A stretch of DNA of 64,000 nt. Source: CAWKKW01 sp963850345 (GTDB lineage Bacteria > Acidobacteriota > Terriglobia > Terriglobales > Acidobacteriaceae). The notes beneath the pieces are model-generated. The model was given only the letters and a program-made list of their open reading frames with translations. It did not search any database and had not been told where the DNA came from. The position numbers and the translations under genes were made by a program. Below are positions 27,875 to 35,799 of this stretch, piece by piece; the stretch's first letter is position 1; every line of letters starts with the position of its first letter. The stretch spans positions 1-64,000 of the forward strand of contig CAWKKW010000001.1 of NCBI GenBank assembly GCA_963850345.1. The letters run 5' to 3'.

Positions 27875-27932
27875 CGCGTCACTGGGCCGGGGCTCAACCC
27901 GGACCGGTGGCCGCACGTAAAGCACTCCATTC

Positions 27933-29099
27933 ATGAGAAAACTCTGGGACAACCCGCGGGAACACGCCATGCCGGAAACGGTACGCGTGCCCGCAGGCCT
28001 CGACATCGGCGGCGTCGCGGTCGCGCCGGCAACGGTGCTCGCGCCGATGGCCGGTGTCACGGACACGGTGTTCCGCCGCTTCATTCGCAATGCCAGCGTT
28101 TTCTCCGCAGACGGTGAGGCCGAGGCATCCGTCGACACTGAGGTGAGCAACCAGCAGTCCGGCTGCGGCCTCATCATGACGGAGTTCACCTCTGCCGACG
28201 GCCTCTCGCGCATGCGCGAATCGAAACGAAAGCGCTATCTCACCTTCTACAACGACGAACATCCGATCTCGGCACAACTCTTCGGCTCCAATCCCGAAAC
28301 CCTGGCGGACGCGGCGCGCATCGTGCAGGATACCGGCTTCGACCTGGTCGATTTGAACCTCGGCTGCCCGGCCAAGCGTGTAGTCGCCTGCAATGGCGGG
28401 AGCGGCCTGCTGCGCGACCTGCCGCTGATTGGAAAGATCTTCGAAGCCGTCCGCGCGGCAGTGACCATTCCCTTTACGGTGAAGTTCCGCCTCGGCTGGA
28501 GCGACGCTCACATCGTTTGCGTGGAGCTCGCGCGGCTTGCGCAGGAGAGTGGCTTGAATGCCGTTGCGCTGCATGCCCGCACCCGTGAACAGGGCTACGC
28601 GGGCCAAGCGCGATGGGAACACATTGCCGCAGTGAAGGACGCCGTGCGCATTCCGGTGATTGGCAACGGCGACATTCGCACGCCCGAAGATGCCTGCGCC
28701 ATGATCGCTCAGACTGGCTGCGACGCCGTGATGATCGGTCGCGCCGCGCCTTCAAATCCGTGGATCTTCCGCCAGATCGCGCAGTACACCGCACTCGGCC
28801 GTTACGATCAGCCGACGGAACAGGACCGTTATCGCATCATCCGGACCTACTTCCAGATGCTGGTGGAGGAAGGCAATCCGGAGACGCAGGGCAAGATGAA
28901 GCAATTCGCGTCCTGGTTTACACATTGCGTGCCTGGCGGGGCGGCGTTGCGCAAGTCGATCTACGAATGCAAGTCTAGCCCCGCAGTCATCGACGCAGTG
29001 GACCGCTTCTTTCAGCTGCGGCTCACAGGTGAGGCAATCGAGGAGAGCGCCGATGGGATGCCCGCATTCTCCGAACCGGTCAAGGCTTGTGGGGACTAG
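27933..29099 (+). CDS. dusB: tRNA-dihydrouridine synthase (DusB type)
   Basis: 388 residues, a TIM barrel flavoenzyme that reduces uridine in tRNA D-loops with NADPH and FMN. VLAPMAGVTDTVFRR starts the FMN-binding barrel, C145 in LNLGCPAKRV is the catalytic Cys, GGSGLLRD and VIGNGDIRT follow, and CDAVMIGRAAPSNPWIF is the FMN phosphate motif. Residues about 52-76 form a longer insertion than in E. coli DusB (GEAEASVDTEVSNQQ). Start could also be the second Met at 27969. The C-terminal helical domain is complete. Confidence 0.93.
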   Translation: MRKLWDNPREHAMPETVRVPAGLDIGGVAVAPATVLAPMAGVTDTVFRRFIRNASVFSADGEAEASVDTEVSNQQSGCGLIMTEFTSADGLSRMRESKRKRYLTFYNDEHPISAQLFGSNPETLADAARIVQDTGFDLVDLNLGCPAKRVVACNGGSGLLRDLPLIGKIFEAVRAAVTIPFTVKFRLGWSDAHIVCVELARLAQESGLNAVALHARTREQGYAGQARWEHIAAVKDAVRIPVIGNGDIRTPEDACAMIAQTGCDAVMIGRAAPSNPWIFRQIAQYTALGRYDQPTEQDRYRIIRTYFQMLVEEGNPETQGKMKQFASWFTHCVPGGAALRKSIYECKSSPAVIDAVDRFFQLRLTGEAIEESADGMPAFSEPVKACGD

Positions 29100-29201
29100 G
29101 CAAGCGTCACTCCGATCCTCTGCAACAGAACTCCACAGCAGGGAGCGTTGAGCGACCAACAGTCTTCATTCGGATAAATTCTGGATGCAGCCATAAGCCG
29201 A

Positions 29202-29609
29202 TCAGGCCGCACCGAGGGCTGAGAAGAACTCGGTGTATCGCTGATCGCTTCTAAGTACGTGGTTCGTCAGCCAGTCACCGACAAAATCCATCAACTCCAC
29301 CCCAAATCGCCGCTCGCCCGCGTTGAAGGCGCTGATGAATTCCACCACAGTTTGAGTCAGTCGTTCGTGCTCCCGTCGATGCGCCTCAAGGTGCGGATAA
29401 CGAAACGCAGCCATCAACACCTCCTCCGCCGCGAAATGCTCCCGGGTGTAGCGGAGCAACTCCTGGAGTGTGGTGATTAGAATCGCATCTGAGTTCCCCG
29501 TGCGCATGAAGTCATGCAACTCGTTGATCAAGCTAAACAAGTGCTGATGATGCTGGTCGAGAATCTCGATTTTGACCGAGTAGGTGCCCTTCCACGGGTA
29601 CAGGTCCAA
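29202..29609 (-). CDS. Bacteriohemerythrin
   Basis: 135 residues, a four-helix O2-binding di-iron protein. All ligands are visible: H20 in ILDQHHQHLF, H58 and E62 in REHFAAEE, H77 and H81 in HLEAHRREH, H117 and D122 in NHVLRSDQRY. It starts with TTG preceded by a strong AAAGGAGC at good spacing; the WKGTYSV sequence is the usual family start. Single-domain form, so probably O2 storage or delivery rather than a chemoreceptor. Next gene on the strand is the NucS-like protein gene, upstream. Confidence 0.93.
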   Translation of the reverse strand: MDLYPWKGTYSVKIEILDQHHQHLFSLINELHDFMRTGNSDAILITTLQELLRYTREHFAAEEVLMAAFRYPHLEAHRREHERLTQTVVEFISAFNAGERRFGVELMDFVGDWLTNHVLRSDQRYTEFFSALGAA

Positions 29610-29666
29610 AGCCGTCGCTCCTTTCGCTAGCCCTCTCTCCCTGTATCGGAGAAACGGGTGGAGACA

Positions 29667-31232
29667 TTACGGGACTTCGCTGTGCTTGCGAAAGATGACT
29701 CTTCTGCGCTCACGCCAGTGTTCATCGAGCGCGATCAAGCTCCACTCCACCTCGGGCGCAAAATACCGCAGCACGATCTCGTTCGCCGGATGGATATGCA
29801 ACGCGGGCGCAACCAGGTTCAGCAGCGGAGGCCGGTCCGACAGTTCCACACCAGGGAAATACCCGTGCTTCAGAAAGGTGCGAGGATCCTCGCGCTGCAG
29901 TTGGCGTACGCGGAGCCAATAGTCCAGACCTTGCAACGGCAAGTGCAGATCTTCATCTGCCTTCAACTCCAGCACCACCAGGCGACCGGCCGCATTCACT
30001 GAGAGCAAATCCAGCATCCCGCGATCTCCAGCCGCAAAGGCGGGCACCTGCGTGTAGACGAATTGGCTGCGAACGTCGGGAACGATCTCGTCCAATTCAG
30101 CACGCAGGACCGATTCAAGCCAGCGCTCCGGCTGCAGGCGAAAGAGCGGGTCCCGATGGCTGCCCTGCGCGTGCCGGCTCTGGATGAGGCGATCTACCAA
30201 TTCGAGAAAGAGGGGCGCGTTCTCGTCGTTGAAATCGGTCTCGTTGGCACCGGCGCCGAAGGTGACCACGTCCTGGCGTGCAAACGAGTTGGGCACGAGA
30301 CCATGGCGGACTCGCGCAAACTCCAGCCCATACAGCAGCAACGCGATCTCGGTCGCACTGCGCGGGCGAATCTCAACTCGGGATCGCGAAGTCTCCGGCA
30401 GTAGCGCCATCACTTGCTGAATTGCCGCCTGCGAGCGCTCCAGCGCCGCCTCGGGGCAGAAGGCATGCATCAGCCGCACCTCGACGTTGCCCTGGTCACG
30501 AATGTCGAGCTGAGTTAATTCCTCGCTGCCTTGATGCAGTTCGTAGAGTTCCCACTGCGCCAGCGCGGGATGGAGCCAGGCCATGCGAGCCCGCGTGACC
30601 TCGGCACAGCGAGCGGGAACGATCACTTTCACGCCCTCGAAGACGCGCCGGCCTCCTCCATGTTCCCGACAATAGGCGAGCCACAGAATGCCGAGCGTCA
30701 GCACGCCATCGATGGTGGTCTGGGTTTCGGCCTCGCTTACGCCAATGACTGCCCAGGCGCTCGCGCCATGGACCAGCGTTCCCCGCGCATACGCCGGCCC
30801 GAAACTATGTTCCAGGTCCATCGCTGTTCGCAGCGGTTCTACACGAAAGTCAGCGAACGCCCGCGTGAGTACGCGCTCCAGCACGCGCAGATACGTATTG
30901 CGGGAAGCAGTGCGGGTCGAGGGTGTGCGCTGGTCGCGGTCCGGAACCAGTTGCAGGAGTTGCGGACGGCTCTGGCCAAAGCGTCGCGCTTCCAGACGAA
31001 GTACCGACTTGCGCGCGTCAAGACCGCTGATGGTGCGCACCAGGTTGCGTTCGTCTGACCAGAGATGGAGGACGCAGCGGCCGTGCTCCGCCGAGAGCGA
31101 GTAGTGTGCAGTCCGCATGTCAAAGAGCACGCGGCCGTCTTCGAGCACCGCGGCCTGCGGATGCTCGACGAGAAACGCTTCGAGCGCACGCGAAAGCTCC
31201 GCGGCGCTGGTCTCTGATTTTGCCGGAGGCAT
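29667..31232 (-). CDS. Large protein with NucS/RecB-like PD-(D/E)XK nuclease motif
   Basis: 521 residues. Residues about 395-440 contain DRGMLDLLSVNAAGRLVVLELKADED followed by LQGLDYWLRV: Asp, ELK and a downstream Q/Y helix reproduce the catalytic core of the NucS/DUF91 and RecB-like PD-(D/E)XK nucleases. The large N-terminal part (about 1-370) is not recognised; it looks like alpha/beta with many Arg/Glu. Possible DNA-cleaving or DNA-binding role. The ATG at 31232 is preferred over the longer TTG frame at 31268. Nothing in the neighbourhood indicates a restriction system. Confidence 0.78.
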   Translation of the reverse strand: MPPAKSETSAAELSRALEAFLVEHPQAAVLEDGRVLFDMRTAHYSLSAEHGRCVLHLWSDERNLVRTISGLDARKSVLRLEARRFGQSRPQLLQLVPDRDQRTPSTRTASRNTYLRVLERVLTRAFADFRVEPLRTAMDLEHSFGPAYARGTLVHGASAWAVIGVSEAETQTTIDGVLTLGILWLAYCREHGGGRRVFEGVKVIVPARCAEVTRARMAWLHPALAQWELYELHQGSEELTQLDIRDQGNVEVRLMHAFCPEAALERSQAAIQQVMALLPETSRSRVEIRPRSATEIALLLYGLEFARVRHGLVPNSFARQDVVTFGAGANETDFNDENAPLFLELVDRLIQSRHAQGSHRDPLFRLQPERWLESVLRAELDEIVPDVRSQFVYTQVPAFAAGDRGMLDLLSVNAAGRLVVLELKADEDLHLPLQGLDYWLRVRQLQREDPRTFLKHGYFPGVELSDRPPLLNLVAPALHIHPANEIVLRYFAPEVEWSLIALDEHWRERRRVIFRKHSEVP

Positions 31233-31352
31233 TGCAGCAAGGATCGCCCCTCCGCATACCAGTGGCAAGCAGATTTGTCAGGCTCGGCGGAATTGATACC
31301 GAGCCTGGCTGGTAGCGGCCCGGCTTGGGAATTGGCGACGGGACGCCGCTGG

Positions 31353-31910
31353 CTACCAGCCCTGGCGTTTGCGCAACTCGGTGATGTGGGCCGTGTGGTG
31401 GCGGCAATGCCACGCGTACAACACGGCCGCATGTTCCAGGGTCTGGCGGCGATCGTGCTCGGGATGCACAAAGCCGCGCTGCCAATCCGACTCGGAAAGC
31501 GTCTCGATCAGGCCCACCCAACGCTCATGCAACGCGGCGATCAGGGTCTGCGAACTCTTGATCGGCATCTTCGAATCAGGCAGTTCGGCCCACAGGGCTT
31601 CCTTGTATGGCTTGATGGTCGGCCAGTCTTCGGTGAGCGCGAGCTTGAAGCGAACGTAGGCGTTCATATGGCTGTCAGCGATGTGATGAACCACCTGCCG
31701 CACAGTCCAGCCGCCTTCGCGGTAGGGCGTGTCCAGCTGCGCGTCGGTCAATCCCCTGGCTGCGGCGTCGAGATTGACGGGCATCGCCACGATGGTCGCG
31801 ATCGATGTCTGGCGCAGTTCCGGAGAAAACTCGGCGGGGCGGGCAAACTTACCGATTGGATACTTCTGCTCGAGATCAGGAGTGACAGGCGTGGTCGCAG
31901 GCGAACTCAT
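31353..31910 (-). CDS. YfiT/DinB-family metal-dependent hydrolase (bacillithiol transferase-like)
   Basis: 185 residues, four-helix DinB fold. GGWTVRQVVHHIADSHMN and WHCRHHTAHITELRK provide the three metal-binding His, and EFSPELRQTSIATI and YPIGKF are typical of YfiT. YfiT proteins are annotated as putative bacillithiol S-transferases or hydrolases. Whether this organism makes bacillithiol is not shown here. The ATG at 31910 has CAGTTCG-type upstream sequence without a clear Shine-Dalgarno. Located between the NucS-like gene and the His-rich micropeptide gene, all on the minus strand. Confidence 0.87.
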   Translation of the reverse strand: MSSPATTPVTPDLEQKYPIGKFARPAEFSPELRQTSIATIVAMPVNLDAAARGLTDAQLDTPYREGGWTVRQVVHHIADSHMNAYVRFKLALTEDWPTIKPYKEALWAELPDSKMPIKSSQTLIAALHERWVGLIETLSESDWQRGFVHPEHDRRQTLEHAAVLYAWHCRHHTAHITELRKRQGW

Positions 31911-32040
31911 GCGCAAAACACTACCACAGTTGAATGGGATTCAGAGGCTGTGAGGAGGAAGGTCGGCACGCCTCATGGAGCGAATTGCCTGGAAAACCAG
32001 CAACGCACGACGCGCCATGAGGCAGCGGAAGAAGACAGTT

Positions 32041-32151
32041 CTACTGATGGCGATGATGATGGTGGCGGTGATGACGGTGATGATGGACAGGCTGTGCAAA
32101 GGCGGAAGCCGAAAACAGCAGCGCAAGAGAGAGAACCAACAACTTTTTCAT
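32041..32151 (-). CDS. Secreted His-rich micropeptide (36 residues)
   Basis: Begins MKKLLVLSLALLFSASAFA, an ideal signal peptide, and the mature peptide is QPVHHHRHHRHHHHRHQ, 11 His in 17 residues. A CAGG motif precedes the ATG. The open frame upstream of this ATG (to 32322) is unlike protein. Such a peptide could bind Ni, Zn or Cu in the periplasm. Too short for most gene callers. No metal transporter is adjacent; it is divergent from tldD. Confidence 0.75.
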   Translation of the reverse strand: MKKLLVLSLALLFSASAFAQPVHHHRHHRHHHHRHQ

Positions 32152-32330
32152 GGCCTGATAGTAGCAAGAAGCACCAGTTTTTCTATGTGCAAAGTGGGCG
32201 CAAAGTACACTGGAAGATACTGGCCCGCGTATGAGATTGGACTCCATCAACTGCCGTGGTTTACCTGCGCAGCGCGAAAGCCTAGAATCAAGACAGTTAC
32301 TCGCTTGCAACTCCACCGACACAGGTACCC

Positions 32331-33773
32331 ATGAGCTTCCCTGAAATGGATCACCGGCGCTACTTTTTTCAAAAATTTAACCTCACAGACCGACTGCTCG
32401 AGCGCTGTCTCGGCGAAGCTCTTTCGGCAGGTGGCGATTATGCGGACCTCTATTTCGAGTCCATCGCCTCGACCTCGATCGGCATCGATGAGTCGCTGGT
32501 CAAGTCCGCCAGCCAGGGCGTAAGTGCCGGGTGCGGTGTGCGCGTAGTTTCAGGCGAGCGCACCGGGTACGCCTACACCGACAATCTCTCGACCGAGCGA
32601 CTGCTGCACGCCGCTCGGACGGCCGCGCTGATCGCCAGCGGTCCGGCCAAGCAGCCGGTATCGGGCTTTCAGGAGACGAAGACCGGCAACCTGTACCCGA
32701 TCCCCGCCGCAGAGGTAGACGTCGACCTCGCCGCGCGGCTCGACCTGGTGATGCGCGCCGACAAAGAAGCGCGAAGCTTTGACCCTCGCATCGTGCAGGT
32801 GCGCGCCGGTTATAGCGAAGAACTTCGGCACATCCTGGTAGCGGCATCGGACGGCACCTATGCCAGCGATGTGCAGCCCCTCTCGCGGCTGAATGTGTTT
32901 GTGATCGCGAAGGATGGAGCGAGGAGCGCGCGCGGTACTTCGGGCGGCGGTGGCCGCGTGGACATCGCATTCTTCCAGACCGAGAGGACGCCGGAGCACT
33001 TTGCGCGTGAGGCTGCGCGCCAGGCGGTGCTGCAATTGAACGCGGTGGCGACACCCGCGGGAGAGATGGAAGTGGTGTTGGGTCCAGGATGGCCGGGCGT
33101 TCTGCTGCACGAAGCCGTGGGTCATGGGCTCGAGGCCGATTTCAACCGCAAGAAGACGTCTGCCTTCGCGGGCCTGATCGGCCAGCGGGTCGCCAGCCCC
33201 AAGGTGACCGTGGTAGACAATGGCACGATGCCGAATCGGCGTGGTTCACTCAACGTTGACGATGAAGGCTCGCCTACGCAGGAGACCGTGCTGATCGAGA
33301 ACGGAATCCTGAAGGGGTATCTCAGCGACAAGCTTTCGGCAAGGCTCATGGGCATGGCGGATACGGGCAACGGGCGGCGGGAAAGCTACCAGCACATTCC
33401 CATGCCGCGCATGACCAACACCTACATGCTTGCCGGAGACGATGCGCCGGAAGATATTATTCGCAGTGTGAAGCGCGGCCTCTACGCGGTGAACTTCGGC
33501 GGCGGACAGGTGGATATTACCAGCGGCAAATTTGTATTCTCCGCATCTGAGGCTTACCTGATTGAAGATGGCAGGATTACTTCGCCAGTGCGCGACGCAA
33601 CCCTGATCGGCAACGGTCCAGAAGCGCTCAAATACGTATCTATGGTTGGCAACGATCTGCAGTTGGATGAAGGTATTGGCACCTGCGGCAAAGATGGACA
33701 AAGCGTGCCGGTCGGCGTGGGTATGCCCACGATTAAGCTTGATCGCATGACGGTCGGCGGCACAGCGAGCTAG
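32331..33773 (+). CDS. tldD: Metalloprotease subunit TldD
   Basis: 480 residues. The zinc motif is LLHEAVGHGLEADF (HEXXXH type), preceded by MEVVLGPGWPGV and followed by DEGSPTQETVLIENGILKGYL. These are the features of TldD, catalytic subunit of the TldD/TldE protease that processes peptides such as microcins and CcdA. Start ATG is preceded by weak ACAGG. The tldE partner starts 369 bases downstream, separated by a small zinc-ribbon gene on the same strand. Confidence 0.96.
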   Translation: MSFPEMDHRRYFFQKFNLTDRLLERCLGEALSAGGDYADLYFESIASTSIGIDESLVKSASQGVSAGCGVRVVSGERTGYAYTDNLSTERLLHAARTAALIASGPAKQPVSGFQETKTGNLYPIPAAEVDVDLAARLDLVMRADKEARSFDPRIVQVRAGYSEELRHILVAASDGTYASDVQPLSRLNVFVIAKDGARSARGTSGGGGRVDIAFFQTERTPEHFAREAARQAVLQLNAVATPAGEMEVVLGPGWPGVLLHEAVGHGLEADFNRKKTSAFAGLIGQRVASPKVTVVDNGTMPNRRGSLNVDDEGSPTQETVLIENGILKGYLSDKLSARLMGMADTGNGRRESYQHIPMPRMTNTYMLAGDDAPEDIIRSVKRGLYAVNFGGGQVDITSGKFVFSASEAYLIEDGRITSPVRDATLIGNGPEALKYVSMVGNDLQLDEGIGTCGKDGQSVPVGVGMPTIKLDRMTVGGTAS

Positions 33774-33783
33774 GAAGGTATTT

Positions 33784-34050
33784 ATGGACATCGTCGAAGT
33801 GAAGCATTTCTTTACCAACGGGACTGAAGAGCGCGTGTATGACTGGGAAGTGATCTCCGTGCACGAAGCGCTCAAGATGGCCGAACCAAAACTGCGCTGT
33901 CCCGAGTGCAAAGGCGAAGTTCGCCTGCATCGTCTCTCGGAAGACGGGCTGACCCCTCCCCACGCGGAGCACCGCAAGCGCAACACCGGCTGCTCACTGG
34001 GCGATCGCTACGACGGCACGCCGCGCATGGCGGACAAGCAGGTCGAGTAG
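33784..34050 (+). CDS. Small zinc-ribbon-like protein between tldD and tldE
   Basis: 88 residues. LRCPECKGEVRLHRLSEDGLTPPHAEHRKRNTGCSLG contains C-x2-C, two His and a Cys, a possible zinc site, after an N-terminal alpha/beta part (MDIVEVKHFFTNGTEERVYDW). It starts 10 bases after the tldD stop with AGGAAGG, so it is certainly in the operon. Function unknown; its position suggests a role with TldD/TldE. Confidence 0.8.
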   Translation: MDIVEVKHFFTNGTEERVYDWEVISVHEALKMAEPKLRCPECKGEVRLHRLSEDGLTPPHAEHRKRNTGCSLGDRYDGTPRMADKQVE

Positions 34051-34141
34051 CAGCGGAAATCAAGCCTGTTTCGGTTACGAATCTGGCCTCTCCGCCGCCC
34101 CCAAGGGTTAGCCTTCTCTCTCAATCGGGAAAACAGAATCT

Positions 34142-35506
34142 ATGTCTCTGACGCAGGAAGCTACACTTCAACAGCTTGCAGTGGATATCGTTGCCAAGGC
34201 GACCCAGGCCGGCGCTACCGATGCAGAAGTGGTCATTCGCGAGGGCGATGAGTTCTCGACCCTGGTGCGTCTCGGGCAGGTAGAGACGCTGAAGGAGTCG
34301 GGCTCGCGCGGCATCGGCCTGCGTGTCTTCGTCGGACAACGCACCGCCAGCACCTCTTCGAGCGATTTCACTCCGGAAGGCATCGAGCATCTGGTGAACG
34401 GCGCGCTGGCACTGGCTCGCGTGACCTCAGAGGATCCGTTTCAGGGCTTGCCGGAGAAGTCGCAGTTCGGGCAACTGAGCTATAACCTGGATCTGTATTA
34501 CGAGGACGTGTACTCGCTTCCTGGAGAACAGCGCATCGATTACGCGCGGCGCGCCGAGTCCGCGGCCATGGCTTCCGATACACGCATACAGAACAGCGAC
34601 GGCGGTAGCTTCGACGCGGCAACGGGCTACAAGGTGCTGGCCAACTCGCGTGGATTTGTGGGAGAGACGCGGCGGTCGTATTGTTCGATCACAGCGATGC
34701 CAATTGCCCAGGACGAGAAGGGCGAGATGCAGCGGGACTACTGGTATTCCGCTGCACGAACGCTCAGCAAGCTGGACTCCCCGGAGTCGATTGGCGCGGA
34801 AGCGGCACGACGCACATTGCGCCGATTGAATGCGCGGCGGATGTCCACACAGCGCGTGCCTGTGGTGTTCTCGAAGGAGATTGCTCGTTCGCTGATCGGG
34901 CATATCTTCGAAGCGGCGAATGGCGATTCCATTTATCGCGGTGCTTCATTTTTCGCCGGACTGCTGGGCGAACAGGTAGCCGCGGAAAACGTAACCGTGA
35001 TTGATGATGGAACGCTGGTCGGTGGTTTCGGCTCGTCGCCGTTTGATGGCGAGGGTCTGCCGACACGGCGCACGGTGATCGTAGAAAACGGCATTCTCAA
35101 AAATTACCTGCTGAATACGTACACCGGCCGCAAGCTCAACATGCCATCGACCGGCAATGCTTCGCGCGGGCTTGCGGGTAATCCCGGCATCGGCGCGGGC
35201 AACCTGTTTCTCGAGCAGGGACAGCAGACACCAGAGCAGATCTTCGCCGATATCAAGAGCGGCCTGTACGTCACCGAGCTGATGGGCATGGGCGTGAACA
35301 TGGTCACCGGCGACTATTCGCGCGGCGCATCGGGACTATGGATTGAGAACGGAGAGCTTGCGTATCCGGTGCAGGAGATAACCATCGCCGGCAATCTGAA
35401 GGACATCTTCCGCAACATCACGGCCATTGGCGATGACCTCGAATTTCGCGGATCGGTCGCCTCGCCGACGTTGCGAATCGACGGAATGACCATCGCGGGG
35501 GCGTAG
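34142..35506 (+). CDS. tldE: Metalloprotease subunit TldE/PmbA
   Basis: 454 residues. N-terminal DAEVVIREGDEFSTLVRLGQVETLKESGSRGIGLRVF is the family start; FSKEIARSLIGHIFEAANGDSIY takes the place of the zinc motif of TldD, as expected for the non-catalytic partner. C-terminal GMGVNMVTGDYSRGASGLWIENGEL and EFRGSVASPTLRIDGMTIAG are strongly conserved. Forms the TldD/TldE heteromer. In the same operon as tldD; AATCT upstream gives a weak Shine-Dalgarno. Confidence 0.95.
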   Translation: MSLTQEATLQQLAVDIVAKATQAGATDAEVVIREGDEFSTLVRLGQVETLKESGSRGIGLRVFVGQRTASTSSSDFTPEGIEHLVNGALALARVTSEDPFQGLPEKSQFGQLSYNLDLYYEDVYSLPGEQRIDYARRAESAAMASDTRIQNSDGGSFDAATGYKVLANSRGFVGETRRSYCSITAMPIAQDEKGEMQRDYWYSAARTLSKLDSPESIGAEAARRTLRRLNARRMSTQRVPVVFSKEIARSLIGHIFEAANGDSIYRGASFFAGLLGEQVAAENVTVIDDGTLVGGFGSSPFDGEGLPTRRTVIVENGILKNYLLNTYTGRKLNMPSTGNASRGLAGNPGIGAGNLFLEQGQQTPEQIFADIKSGLYVTELMGMGVNMVTGDYSRGASGLWIENGELAYPVQEITIAGNLKDIFRNITAIGDDLEFRGSVASPTLRIDGMTIAGA

Positions 35507-35563
35507 TTTTGTGCAAGTAAATGCGCGAAATCAGCGCACTTTGTGGCATCGCTAAATCGCTTT

Positions 35564-35593
35564 AGTAATTCCGCAAATCTGCTGCGAATTACT
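35564..35593. repeat. Inverted repeat downstream of tldE
   Basis: AGTAATT (35564-35570) pairs with AATTACT (35587-35593), then CGCA with TGCG inside, with one bulged C and a 7-base loop. No T-tail follows, so it is not a classical terminator; may be an operator or a transcript-end structure. Confidence 0.5.
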
Positions 35594-35637
35594 CCTCCGG
35601 TGGGAAGTCGAGCAAGCCGTTCTACCGGCCGCCATTG

Positions 35638-35653
35638 TGTGATCTAGATCACC
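35638..35653. promoter_or_regulatory. CRP/FNR-type palindromic site upstream of the UvrC-like gene
   Basis: TGTGATCTAGATCACC fits TGTGA-N6-TCACA with one mismatch, and its core GTGATCTAGATCAC is a perfect 14-bp palindrome. It lies about 150 bases upstream of the UvrC-like start. Regulator unknown; CRP/FNR-family proteins bind this type of site. Confidence 0.55.
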
Positions 35654-35799
35654 CGCCAACATGGTCGGCACCCGTGCTGCGCTCCGGCCCCGGCGTGCGG
35701 GTGGTCCGATTTCGTCGGCACAGCGACGGATGACTGCACTCTGCGATTGCTCTAAGCTGAACCTATGGGTGTGCAGTGGATTGCGGAGAGTCGCGGTTG

